This document shows positions 49,066 through 59,000 of a DNA stretch of 64,000 nt, in pieces (within the stretch, counting starts at the first letter, position 1; every line of letters begins with the position of its first letter). Made by a program: the position numbers and the translations under genes. Source of the stretch: Dehalobacter alkaniphilus (GTDB lineage Bacteria > Bacillota > Desulfitobacteriia > Desulfitobacteriales > Syntrophobotulaceae); the NCBI GenBank assembly GCA_040500365.1, contig CP148031.1:2542001-2606000 (forward strand), in the 5' to 3' direction. The notes beneath the pieces were generated by a model that worked only from the letters and a program-made list of their open reading frames with translations, was not told where the DNA came from and made no database searches.

Positions 49066-51285
49066 ATGCAGAACATGTTTTTTGAACGGGAAGACTGGAA
49101 ATTATTCAGAAATATGGAAACCTTGCCCCAAAAAGCGGGGGTGCCGAGAAGTAAATTATCCATGCTGGTTTGCAAGGAACTCACGGATAATGCGCTGGAT
49201 CTGGGCGGCGATTGTGAAATCGGTTATGAGGGCGATTTTTTCTATGTTAAGGATCACGGCAGCGGCCTGGATCCGGAATTGTTTTCCATCAACAGGCCGC
49301 TACGGTCCTCCAAGTATTTAAGACTGCCAACCCGAGGGGCATTGGGTAACGGTCTGCGCGTGGTAGCCGGGGCGGTAGTGGCGTCGGGCGGCGAACTCTA
49401 TGTTTCAACCCGAGGCCAAAATTATAAAATCCATTTTCAAAATGACGGTACAGCCTTCCCGGAGAGCTTAAGCGATTATCACGACGCCGGGACAAAGATC
49501 AGATTTACTTTGGGCGGAATGCCTATTAATTCAAGCTGGGCCAGTCTGGCAATGGAATATGCCCAAGGTGAAACCTACCGGGGAAAGACCTCGCCCTATT
49601 GGTATACCAGTGAAAACTTTTTTGAATTGTTTCAGTCCTATAGCGGATCGGTTCGGGAACTCATCACGCAGTTCGACGGTTGTACCGGTGGGAAAGCCGG
49701 GAAGATAGCCGCAGAATATACCAAGATGTCCGCCGCAGCCTTGGAGTTTGACGAGACGGAAGCGCTTTTGGCTGAGCTCCGAGCAGCGGTAAAAAATGTG
49801 AGTCCCGAGAGGCTGGGGCGGATCGGCAAGCTGGATGGGTACAGCTGCTATTGTAAATCAGCCGGCACCTTTAAGGCCAGGACCGTCAAAGGGAAACACG
49901 ACGCGGAAATAGCGTTTGTCCTTGAAGTGTACGCGATCCCCTCCGATACGCCCCATATAACGGTACTACTCAATAAATCCCCTGTGACCGGCAATGTCAA
50001 TATCGACTACAACAAAAATTTGCTCAGTATTTTCGGCTGCGGTTTAATCCTATGTGTAAAAGCCAAACCTGCCGTTATTCTGATCAATATCATAACGCCC
50101 TATATCCCGATTGTGACAGATGGGAAAGAACCGGATCTCTCGATCATCAGCGACACCATCGCAGAAAGCATTCAAAAGGCGGTCAGCAGAGCCCAAAAAT
50201 CCCTGCCGGGCGATGTGGTGGAGCGAAAGAAATCTCAGAAAGAAGTCGTTACGGCATGCTTGGAACAAGCCATTGCTAAAGCCAGCGGCAACGGCGAATA
50301 CCGTTTCAGCCTGCGTCAGCTTTATTATGCCGTCCGGCCGTATGTGATCAAGGAAAGCGGCAAAGAACCGGATTACGCTTATTTCTGCACGGAATTGATC
50401 AGCAGTTATGAAGCACAGCACGGTGACATTCCGCTGATGTACCGGGATGAGCGGGGGACGTTGTATCATCCCCACTCAGGCCAGGATATTCCTATCGGCA
50501 CGATTGCGGTGGAAAACTATCAGAAGCCCGTCTGGACGTTCAATAAAATCCTGTATATTGAAAAAGAAGGCTTCTTCAATGTGCTCAAAGAAAAGAAAAT
50601 CCCGGAGAAATATGATATGGCTTTACTCACCAGCAAAGGTTATGCCAGCCGGGCGGTCAAGGATTTGCTGGATACGCTCGGGGAGAATTCGGAGGAAGAG
50701 ATAGCTTTTTTCTGCATTCATGACGCGGACGCATATGGCACGACGATCTATGATACCCTGCAAAATGAAACCAAAGCCAGGCCCGGCAGAAAAGTGAAGA
50801 TCATCAATCTGGGGCTGGACCCGAAAGAAGCCATCAGCATGGGGCTGGAAATCGAAAAGGCAGGAAAAACAGGCCGCAGGAAGGGCGTAGCCAGCTATAT
50901 TGATCCCGAGTGGGAGAGCTGGCTGCAGAACTACAGAGTGGAACTGAACGCCATGAGTACGCCGCAGTTTCTTGCCTGGCTGGAAGGGAAAATCAGGCTT
51001 TACGATAAAGGCAAAGTGATACCGCCCGAAAGTACCATGCTGGAGAGCCTGGACCATAGCCTTCAGGATAAACTCGGCCAAAAGCTTGCAGCGGAAATCT
51101 TGGAACAAAATCACTATGCTGATCAGGTCACTCAAGCAGTCCGGCAAGTTAAAGAACGCTGCGGCGACAGCCAAATTCGGTTAGCTGAGACAGTGCAGGC
51201 GGAGCTTAAGAAGGAACCGGTCAATCTATGGAAGGATGTCATTAAGGCCGTGTCTGAGGATATGATTAAAAATTTTCGTTTTTAA
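49066..51285 (+). CDS. Single-chain type IIB topoisomerase (Topo VIII-like; TopoVI-B and Spo11/TopoVI-A fused)
   Basis: A 739-residue protein. Residues 1-130 carry GHKL ATPase motifs: Glu38/Asn42 in KELTDNALDLG, DHGSGLD (63-69) and GALGNGLRVV (91-100). A transducer-like region reaches about 350. The C-terminal half resembles Spo11/TopoVI-A: candidate DNA-cleaving Tyr420 or Tyr421 in SLRQLYYAVRP, and a Toprim fold with Glu499 (LYIEKEGFF), SKGYASRAVKDLL and Asp553/Asp555 (IHDADAYG). B-A fusions in one chain are known as Topo VIII from a few bacterial genomes and plasmids. GGAGG precedes the start. Flanked by an IS1182 relic and a structured repeat, it looks acquired. A meganuclease-like or plasmid-maintenance role is possible; activity is inferred from motifs. 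Confidence 0.8.
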   Translation: MQNMFFEREDWKLFRNMETLPQKAGVPRSKLSMLVCKELTDNALDLGGDCEIGYEGDFFYVKDHGSGLDPELFSINRPLRSSKYLRLPTRGALGNGLRVVAGAVVASGGELYVSTRGQNYKIHFQNDGTAFPESLSDYHDAGTKIRFTLGGMPINSSWASLAMEYAQGETYRGKTSPYWYTSENFFELFQSYSGSVRELITQFDGCTGGKAGKIAAEYTKMSAAALEFDETEALLAELRAAVKNVSPERLGRIGKLDGYSCYCKSAGTFKARTVKGKHDAEIAFVLEVYAIPSDTPHITVLLNKSPVTGNVNIDYNKNLLSIFGCGLILCVKAKPAVILINIITPYIPIVTDGKEPDLSIISDTIAESIQKAVSRAQKSLPGDVVERKKSQKEVVTACLEQAIAKASGNGEYRFSLRQLYYAVRPYVIKESGKEPDYAYFCTELISSYEAQHGDIPLMYRDERGTLYHPHSGQDIPIGTIAVENYQKPVWTFNKILYIEKEGFFNVLKEKKIPEKYDMALLTSKGYASRAVKDLLDTLGENSEEEIAFFCIHDADAYGTTIYDTLQNETKARPGRKVKIINLGLDPKEAISMGLEIEKAGKTGRRKGVASYIDPEWESWLQNYRVELNAMSTPQFLAWLEGKIRLYDKGKVIPPESTMLESLDHSLQDKLGQKLAAEILEQNHYADQVTQAVRQVKERCGDSQIRLAETVQAELKKEPVNLWKDVIKAVSEDMIKNFRF

Positions 51286-51336
51286 GATTTGACTACACTA
51301 GTGTAATTAATCTTAAAACAACCGAATTTTTAAACA

Positions 51337-51611
51337 GGGGCTGTGATGACCCTCAGAGAAAACCAGACTTGCACAGATTCACAAGCGGACGTTAGTGGCG
51401 GCAGCGTAAAGAAACCAGAAAACCGCAGCATTAAAACATGCCAACGGTTAGCATACAGAAACAGCGGGGTTTTGGCATGTTAGCGGGAGATTTCTGTTTT
51501 TAGCTGCGAGAACGAGGGAACGGTGGATCTGTGCAAGGCTGCATCACCTAAGAAAGAAAAGACAGTTCTGATTGACGTCTTTAGTTTGGGACTAAGTTGT
51601 GATACAGCCCC
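51337..51611. repeat. 275-bp MITE-like structured element, family 1 (copy C) with terminal inverted repeats
   Basis: Outer ends GGGGCTGT (51337) and ACAGCCCC (51604-51611) are inverted repeats. Inside, CTTGCACAGAT (51368-51378) is exactly complementary to ATCTGTGCAAG (51527-51537). The core 51384-51515 repeats the arms of the element at 32948: GTTAGTGGC, AACATGCCAA/TTGGCATGTT, AGCTGCGAGAACG. No target duplication is evident. It has no ORF, so it is either a non-autonomous mobile element or a structured RNA locus. Confidence 0.7.
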
Positions 51612-51755
51612 ATGCTGCAAAAAACCCTAAAGACAATCTCTCGGGGGTCAAAAGGCTTGACGATATATTTGTCAACTCCCAGTTGGAAGCCAAGTGCTTT
51701 ATTGTACCTTAGTTTGCATGATAACAATACAATTGTATAATTATGATGAGATATT
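51612..51755 (-). pseudogene. Relic of a response-regulator receiver domain
   Basis: The reverse strand reads TIVLLSCKLRYNKALGFQLG then VDKYIVKPFDPREIVFRV, the beta4-alpha5 end of an OmpR-type receiver (family pattern KALGFELGADDYIVKPFDPRELVARV region). No start or output domain remains; the frame ends at the edge of the repeat element at 51611. It marks an older gene truncated at this site. Confidence 0.6.
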
Positions 51756-51778
51756 AAGAACTTCTTGCTGTTTAAGCC

Positions 51779-51997
51779 TCATTTCCATGGGTTTATTCCC
51801 TTAAATATGGGGTGAGAAAAACTCATTGCTTTCCTGCGTAAATACTGGGGCTCTACAACATGGATGTCAGTAAAAAGTTCAGACGATATTCCCCTTTCCT
51901 GGTCTTTTTTTATCCGTTCCTCGAGATACGCAATTTCTTCTGTCGCCCGGATTTTTTCCATCTCGATCACAGCGTCTAAAATATGCTCCTTGATCAT
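51779..51997 (-). CDS. Small hypothetical protein
   Basis: A 72-residue ORF, MIKEHILDAVIEMEKIRATE ... SHPIFKGINPWK, with a charged N-terminal helix and a basic-aromatic C-terminus. No family recognised and only a weak ribosome site, so its reality is uncertain. It is divergent from the gerA operon and downstream of nothing obvious. Confidence 0.35.
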   Translation of the reverse strand: MIKEHILDAVIEMEKIRATEEIAYLEERIKKDQERGISSELFTDIHVVEPQYLRRKAMSFSHPIFKGINPWK

Positions 51998-52137
51998 TCT
52001 CTTCGCTGCTTCTTCCTTACATTCCTACAATATTCAGTTAAAATCTAAGTGGTACGGTATAAAAATATTTGAAAAGGAAATTCTAGTAAAAATATTAATT
52101 ATAACTTAGGGGTGACTGAAAGATATTTGGGAGCGGT

Positions 52138-53748
52138 ATGTTTAAAAAACTGTTGAAGAGCGCTCTAGGCTTTAGCGGCAAAAGAGACTCTGGTAAGATA
52201 ACTTCCCGACAACCGGGAGAAAAGCGGCCCCTCTCTGCAGACTATGATGATAATTTACAGACTTTACGGCAAGTTTTCGACCAGTGTTTTGATATTCTCT
52301 TCCGCGAATTTTTCATTAATGCCGATATGCCTCTACGGGCTTTTATTGTTTATGTAACCGGATTAACCAACCATGAAATGGTAAATGATCACTTATTGAA
52401 GAGTATCATGCAGGAGACGGCTAATTTACCATCATCCGTGCATCTGTCCAAGGCCAATGCACAGCAAGTCATTCAGGAACGTTTAATCAATTTGGACGAA
52501 ACCAGCACGACTACAGATTTAATTGAACTAGTCAAGAAAGTTTTAGAAGGCAATACCGTCCTGCTTCTGGACGGATCGGCTACTGCGATTATTGCCGGTG
52601 TACGGGGTGTAGAAAGTAGGGCAATCAACGAGCCTGACAGCGAGCCTGGGGTGAGGGGACCGAAAGACGGATTTGTGGAAGCTCTCGACACAAACATGAG
52701 TTTAATCCGACGCCGGATAAAAACCAGCCGTCTCAAAGCGGAAATCTTCGAGACAGGGCTGTTGACAAAGACTAAACTGGCAGTATGTTACATCAAAGGG
52801 ATCGCCAATGATAAAGTTGTGCAAGAGGTGAAGCAGCGGATTGGCCGGATTAATATTGATAGTGTACTCAGTGGCAACCAGATTGAAGAATTAATTATGG
52901 ATGAGGCGTTCTCTTTATTCCCCCTTGTGCAGTATACCGAGCGTCCGGACAAAGCAGCGGCTTCCTTATTGGAAGGACGGGTTGTTATCTTAGTGGATAA
53001 CTCACCAATGCCCCTGATTGTTCCTGTAACGTTTATTTCTCTGCTCCAGGCTGCCGAGGATTATTACAATAACGCGGTGTTCGCCACTTCAGTCCGGCTT
53101 TTGCGATTTATTGCCTTGAACATTGCGTTATTGCTGCCGGCCTTAACTGTGGCAGCCTTCTCATTTCACCAGGAGTTGCTGCCAACAGCGTTAATAAATA
53201 CTGTCGCTGGTGCTCGGCAAGGTTTACCTCTGCCAATCGTCTTAGAAATTTTGATGATTGAATTCGCCTTTGAACTCTTGCGCGAAGCCGGAGTACGCCT
53301 GCCCAAGACGATTGGTCAAGCCATCAGCACTGTCGGTGGTTTGGTCATTGGGCAGGCGGCAGTAAACGCTGGCCTGGTCTCACCAATCTCGGTCATTGTT
53401 GTGGCGACTACAGCCATCGCTTCATTCACAATTCCGAATTATGCTGCAGGTACTGCGCTGAGAATTTTGCGGTTTGTTTTGATTATTCTTGCAGGTTTTC
53501 TCGGCGGAGTGGGAATCATCTCCGGTTTGATGGTTATTCTATTTCATCTCTGTAGCTTACGGTCTTTCGGTATCCCCTACTTGTCACCTATTGCTCCCCT
53601 AAGCCTGGGTGACTTAAAGGACACCATGGTGCGTGCGCCCTGGTGGGCTATGCTCAGGCGGCCATGGATGTCCGTCAGCAATGAGCCGGTCAGGCAGGAC
53701 CCTGATCAAGGTCCGCAAAAACCGGATAAGGGAGGGCAAACGTCATAA
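52138..53748 (+). CDS. gerA: GerA-type spore germination protein, A subunit
   Basis: A 536-residue GerAA/GerKA family protein. The N-terminal soluble half includes the conserved VTGLTNHEMVNDHLLKSIM, GNTVLLLDGSATAIIAGVRG, EPDSEPGVRGPKDGFVEAL and RRRIKTSRLKAEI. The C-terminal half has five membrane helices ending in the proline-rich LRRPWMSVSNEPVRQDPD. Together with the B and C subunits it forms a nutrient germinant receptor in the spore inner membrane. GGGAG precedes the start. First gene of a three-gene operon, so probably expressed in the forespore. Confidence 0.93.
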   Translation: MFKKLLKSALGFSGKRDSGKITSRQPGEKRPLSADYDDNLQTLRQVFDQCFDILFREFFINADMPLRAFIVYVTGLTNHEMVNDHLLKSIMQETANLPSSVHLSKANAQQVIQERLINLDETSTTTDLIELVKKVLEGNTVLLLDGSATAIIAGVRGVESRAINEPDSEPGVRGPKDGFVEALDTNMSLIRRRIKTSRLKAEIFETGLLTKTKLAVCYIKGIANDKVVQEVKQRIGRINIDSVLSGNQIEELIMDEAFSLFPLVQYTERPDKAAASLLEGRVVILVDNSPMPLIVPVTFISLLQAAEDYYNNAVFATSVRLLRFIALNIALLLPALTVAAFSFHQELLPTALINTVAGARQGLPLPIVLEILMIEFAFELLREAGVRLPKTIGQAISTVGGLVIGQAAVNAGLVSPISVIVVATTAIASFTIPNYAAGTALRILRFVLIILAGFLGGVGIISGLMVILFHLCSLRSFGIPYLSPIAPLSLGDLKDTMVRAPWWAMLRRPWMSVSNEPVRQDPDQGPQKPDKGGQTS

Positions 53749-54842
53749 ATACGGAAAAGCTTTCAAGTACGCAGATTGCTGTCCTGCTGTACATAATCAT
53801 CATGATTTCAGCTCTCCTGTTGGTGCCCGGGCTGACAGCCGAAAAGGCGAAACAATCCGCCTGGATCGCGGTCGGTTTAGCCTCACTCCCCGGTTTTTTT
53901 TGCTTATGGATTGTTTGGAAATTGGGTAAAAGGTTTCCAAACAATACTTTGCCTGAATATGCAGAAATCATCCTGGGCAAAGCCTTAGGCAAGGTTGTAG
54001 GCGGAGCCTATATATTATTTTTTCTTTTGGTTAATATTCTATCCGTATGTGAGTTTTCCAAATTCCTGACAGTCTGCTTTATGCCGCAAACCCCGGCAAT
54101 GGTTTTTAATGTCATTCTTGTCCTCATCGGGGCTTATGCGGCATCTAGAGGAATTGAGGTAATTGCCCGTGCAGCTCAATTTGTCTTTCCTCTATTCGTG
54201 ATTTCTTTACTTATTCTATTTGTATCTGTATTACCCGTCGTGAAATTAGGAAGACTACTACCTTTTCTGGAGGGTGGGATTGAACCTGTGATTTGGGGAT
54301 CTGTCCCCTCCATCATCGTGTATGGTGAGGTTATTATATTGGCTGTTCTGCTTTCCATGGTCAACAAGCCCGAGGAAGTGAAGCGCAAAGGAGCTTTTGC
54401 CTTATTAGCAGCGGCAATTTTTCTCTCGGCAGGTATGATGTTCACCTTGATGATATTTGGGCCGAACCTTTCTGGGGAGCTGTTATTTCCTTTTTGGTTC
54501 CTCAGCAAATCTATTGAATTTAGCAGTTACCTGCAACGTGTAGAGGGCATCATTGCGCTCCTTTGGATGGTTGGAATCATCATTAAAATTGCAGTTCTAT
54601 ATTATCTGGTATGTTTTGCAACAGCCAAAACCCTTGGTCTCAAAAGTTATAACCCAGTTGTTTATCCAATGGCGCTTGTCTATATCCCCGCGGCAACTTT
54701 TCTATTTCGTAATACAGCAGAATTCCGTCATTTTCTTGAATTGTACTGGCCGTATTTAGGATTTATTTTCGAACTTGTGTTGCCTTTGATTCTTTTGTTA
54801 GTAGCCGTAATCAGAAAAAAGCATAGGAGAGTTAGGCAATGA
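53745..54842 (+). CDS. gerB: GerB-type spore germination permease, probable ATA start
   Basis: A membrane protein of about 365 residues with ten helices, of the GerAB / amino acid-polyamine-organocation superfamily, and the proposed germinant-binding subunit. Homologues begin Met-Asn-Thr-Glu-Lys-Leu-Ser-Ser; here the same residues follow an ATA codon at 53745-53747, with GGGAGG about nine bases upstream. The first ATG in frame is 53802, inside the first membrane helix, so it would truncate the protein. The ATA overlaps the gerA stop (ATAA), just as ATGA would with a TGA stop. It overlaps gerC by four bases. Confidence 0.9.
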   Translation: MNTEKLSSTQIAVLLYIIIMISALLLVPGLTAEKAKQSAWIAVGLASLPGFFCLWIVWKLGKRFPNNTLPEYAEIILGKALGKVVGGAYILFFLLVNILSVCEFSKFLTVCFMPQTPAMVFNVILVLIGAYAASRGIEVIARAAQFVFPLFVISLLILFVSVLPVVKLGRLLPFLEGGIEPVIWGSVPSIIVYGEVIILAVLLSMVNKPEEVKRKGAFALLAAAIFLSAGMMFTLMIFGPNLSGELLFPFWFLSKSIEFSSYLQRVEGIIALLWMVGIIIKIAVLYYLVCFATAKTLGLKSYNPVVYPMALVYIPAATFLFRNTAEFRHFLELYWPYLGFIFELVLPLILLLVAVIRKKHRRVRQ

Positions 54843-55999
54843 AAAAAAATTACCGTATTTTAGGCCTATTCATATTGATTATCTTACAGTCTGTTATAAG
54901 CACCGGCTGTTGGAGCAGTAAGGAAGTTGAAAGCCTTGCCGTTGTCACACTAATGGGATTGGACTATACGAATGAAAATGGCAGCGACATGTGGACAATA
55001 TCTGCAACAATCTTAAATCCACTCGGCCAGGATAAAGTGGGAGAGCAATCAAGCGGAAAAGGTAATCAGGAAACACTATTGGTAGGTACCGGAAGGACTA
55101 TAGATGAGACTATTTCAGCATTTTCTGCCCATTCATCTCGTACACCGTTTTACGGACATATTAGTGCTTTTATCATTGGTGAGAAGACCGCCAAGGAAAA
55201 AATGTGCGAATTCACAGAGGCCGCAATACGGTATTGGGGAAACCGTCCAAGAACATTAATAATCGTAACAGAGGGAAAAGCTCTTGAGGTATTGCAAGCG
55301 GGACCAGCAGTCGATAAGCTGCTCTCAAAAGAATTGAAGGAATTGGGTATGAACAAAGCGTTAGCTACCGGTTATTCCTACGGTGTAACTTTGACTGATT
55401 TTGCGGATTGGTTAAAAAGTCCCGACAGGGATCCGGTAGCAACACTCGTCAATGTCATTCCTTCGGAAGTGCCCGGATTGAACCAGCAAAATCTGATGAA
55501 GGGATTAGCTGTTTTCCAAGGGGGTAGACTCATAGGTTGGCTGAATAAAGACGAAACCACAGGATATTTATTAATAACACAAAATATAAATGGGTATATT
55601 CCGTTAACGTATATAAAAGATAATAAATTATTCTCATATTACATTAGTACTGCAAAAAGTAAAATTCTGCCGGTAGTAACTGGTGATAAAATATTTTACC
55701 GCGTACAAATTAAAGTTATGGGTGGGATTGCTGAAAATTCAGGACTTAGACTGAATTCAGAAGATATTAGAGCACTTGAAAATATTATCGAAGACAGGCT
55801 GCGGGATCTTTCCACGCAGGCAGTTGATAAGGCCAAGGAATACAATTCAGATTTTCTTGGTTTTACAGAAAAACTCCATCGTACTAACCTCTCAGCATGG
55901 CAGACGCTAGGACCGGACTGGCGGAAAGTTTTTCGTACAGCGGAAGTAGAAATCGTGGTCGATGCTAAGATCGTCCAAACCGGGATGATGGGGGAATAA
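54839..55999 (+). CDS. gerC: Ger(x)C family spore germination lipoprotein
   Basis: A 386-residue lipoprotein: signal sequence with lipobox SVISTGCWSSKEVE (Cys about 24), then the Ger(x)C family domains, with ESLAVVTLMGLDYTN at the start, RTPFYGHISAFIIGEKTAKE, and the C-terminal LRDLSTQAVDKAKEYNSDFLGF. It is the third subunit of the germinant receptor. It ends 18 bases from the convergent carB-dapF gene, without a recognisable terminator in between. Confidence 0.93.
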   Translation: MKKNYRILGLFILIILQSVISTGCWSSKEVESLAVVTLMGLDYTNENGSDMWTISATILNPLGQDKVGEQSSGKGNQETLLVGTGRTIDETISAFSAHSSRTPFYGHISAFIIGEKTAKEKMCEFTEAAIRYWGNRPRTLIIVTEGKALEVLQAGPAVDKLLSKELKELGMNKALATGYSYGVTLTDFADWLKSPDRDPVATLVNVIPSEVPGLNQQNLMKGLAVFQGGRLIGWLNKDETTGYLLITQNINGYIPLTYIKDNKLFSYYISTAKSKILPVVTGDKIFYRVQIKVMGGIAENSGLRLNSEDIRALENIIEDRLRDLSTQAVDKAKEYNSDFLGFTEKLHRTNLSAWQTLGPDWRKVFRTAEVEIVVDAKIVQTGMMGE

Positions 56000-56017
56000 A
56001 TTATATTATTTCGCAGA

Positions 56018-59000
56018 TTAAATCTCTACGCTTCCTTCGAATACCTTTTCCGGTTTTCCTGTCATATAGACTGTCTCATCTGTATATTTAACGACTAGGT
56101 CGCCGCCTTTTAGCTTCACCAGAATATGCTGGTCTTTTTGGCAGAAACCGTTCAGTACTGCAGCAACGACAGCCGCGCAGGCGCTGGTACCGGCCGCAAG
56201 TGTTTCGCCGTTGCCGCGTTCCCAGACCCGCATTTTCAAGGTGTTTTGATCGATCATCGTAACAAATTCCACATTGACTCTTTCCGGAAATAACGGAGAA
56301 TATTCGAAGGCCGGTCCTTCAGTATCCATCTGAATGCTTTCCTGGTTCTCCACAAAAATCACACTATGCGGATTCCCCATGGACACACAGGTGATGCGGT
56401 AATCGCGACCAGCAATTGTAACCGACTGGTTCACGATAACCTCTCCCGGCAATTTAACCGGAATCTTCTGAGGTTCCAGCTCCGCCGGCCCCATATCCAC
56501 GCAGACCGAATCGACTTTCCCGTTTTGGATATAGAGTTTCAGTTTTTTAGTCCCGCTCAAGGTTTCAATCGAAATCCGATCCTTAACGATGATCTCGTTG
56601 TCGTACAGATATTTCCCAATGCATGTCAGTGCATTGCCGCTCATTTTGCTCTCGCTGCCATCTAGATTGAACATCTGCATCCTCGCATCAGCTTTGTCGG
56701 ACGGACAGATCAGCACAATCCCATCCCCGCCGATACCATAGTGCCTATCGGATAAATAAACACTCAGGGATTCTGGGCTGACGATTTGTTGATCGAAGCA
56801 GTTGAAATAGATATAATCGTTGCCGCAGGACTGCATTTTTGTAAAGGTAAGCTGCCGCCGTTCGCTGCGCATATGGTTGATGTCCACAAGCTCCGTGTTG
56901 TTCTGGGAATACCGGCTCTTCAGACTGTTGGCTAACGCATTGGCGGTATCCAGCGAGGTCAGGCACGGAATTGCTGTCTCAACTGCCTTGCGGCGGATTT
57001 TGACACTGTCCAGGCCTGGCAGCCTGCCTTTAGCAGAAGTCGAAATAATGTAATGGATCTTGCCGCTTTCCAGCAGCGTTTGGATATTGTCATGCTCTGA
57101 TTCATGAATCTTCTTGACCGAAATTACCTGCAGCCCCGCTTGCTCCAGCACTTTGGCCGTTCCGCCGGTCGCATAGAGTTTAAAGCCCAGCTCGCTGTAT
57201 TTCCTGGCGATATCAACCATCTCCGGCTTATCGCCGTTGCGAACCGTAATTAAAACGCCACCCTGCTTCACCATCTTATACCCGGCAGCCACAAGTCCCT
57301 TATAAAGCGCCTCGGCCAGCGATTTGCCGATACCCAGCACCTCGCCCGTCGACTTCATCTCCGGGCCCAGCTGCACATCGACGTCGATCAGTTTTTCAAA
57401 CGAAAATACCGGAACCTTGACCGCGACATAAGGTGGGGTTTTATACAGCCCTGTGCCATAGCCCATATCGGTCAGTTTTTCGCCAAGCATCGCCCGGGTC
57501 GCGAGGTCAACCATCGGCACGCCGGTCACTTTGCTGATATACGGGATCGTCCTTGAGGAACGCGGGTTCACTTCAATCACGTAGATTTCTCCGGCATGAA
57601 CGACATACTGAATATTGACCAGCCCCTGGGTGTTTAAGGCCAGGGCCAATTTTCTGGAATAGTCAATGACCCGTTCCGTCAGTTCTCCGCTTAAGTTCCA
57701 GGCGGGATAGACTGCAATCGAATCACCGGAATGGATACCTGCCCGCTCAATATGCTCCATGATCCCGGGGATCAGAATCTCTTCACCGTCACAGATCGCA
57801 TCGACCTCGATTTCAATACCTGACAGGTATTTATCGATCAGAACGGGATTTTCGATGTTGTAAGTCAGGATAATGTCCATGTATTCACAGATATCCTGGT
57901 CACTAAACGCAATAATCATATTCTGGCCACCCAGAACATAGGAAGGCCGCATCAGTACCGGATAGCCGAGCTTATTCGCCGCCTGCAGCGCTTCATCGGT
58001 GTTCATCACGGTATGTCCCTGAGGCCGTTTAATGGAGAGTCGTTCCAACAAAGCGTCAAACCGTTCCCTGTCTTCGGCCGCATCAATGCTGTCGGCCGGT
58101 GTGCCCAGAATCCGTACCCCCTGGGCTTCCAAGAACTTCGTCAGCTTAATGGCCGTCTGTCCGCCAAAAGCCACGACGACGCCATAGGGCTGCTCCGTAT
58201 GAATCACATTCAGAACGTCCTCATTGGTCAGCGGTTCAAAATACAGGCGGTCAGCCGTGTCAAAATCGGTCGAGACGGTCTCCGGGTTATTGTTGACAAT
58301 CACGACCTCATAGCCTGCTTTTTTCAGCGCCCAGACACAATGTACGGAAGCATAGTCAAACTCGATCCCCTGACCGATTCGAATCGGTCCGGATCCAAAG
58401 ACAATAATTGTCTTCTTGCTGCTGTTCCTGGCTTTAATAAACTGCTCAGCCTCATTGGCTTCATCATACGTCGAGTAAAAATACGGAGTCTCTGCCTCAA
58501 ATTCAGCTGCGCAGGTATCGACCATTTTGTAAGAAGCCCAGCGTTTCTGATAGATCCCCTGCGCGATCCCCTGTTCAATCCTGCAGCCCGAAAGCCGTTC
58601 AATCACTTTATCAGGATACCCAAGTTTCTTGGCCTCTTCGTACAGCTCCTGCGTTAGAGGTCCGACGGCCAGCTCTTTCTCCAAAGCTGTAAGGTGAGCC
58701 AGTTTGTATAAGAACCAGAGGTCGATCTTGGTGATCTCATGAATCAATTCGCAAGAAATGCCCCTCTGCAACGCTTCAAATATCACAAAAAGCCGTTCAT
58801 CGTTGCACACCGCAATCAGCTGTTCAATCTCGGCATCCGTCAGTTTCTTGAGTTTGGGCAGGTTTAAGCTGTCCAGGGAAATCTCCGCTCCCCTGACCGC
58901 TTTCATAATGGCCTGCTCAAAGTTCACACCGATGGCCATCACTTCGCCGGTTGCTTTCATCTGCGTGCCCAGTGTGCGTTTCGCGTAAACAAATTTATCA

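Noticed and set aside
51337..51611. Family 1 repeat considered as an integron attC site because of GTTAGC-like cores
   Set aside because: Core sites do not have the paired RYYYAAC/GTTRRRY layout, and there is no integrase or cassette array.
56018..56851. DapF part considered as a separate gene or sequencing frameshift product
   Set aside because: It is in frame with CarB with no start codon plus ribosome site at the junction, so a true fusion is the simplest reading.
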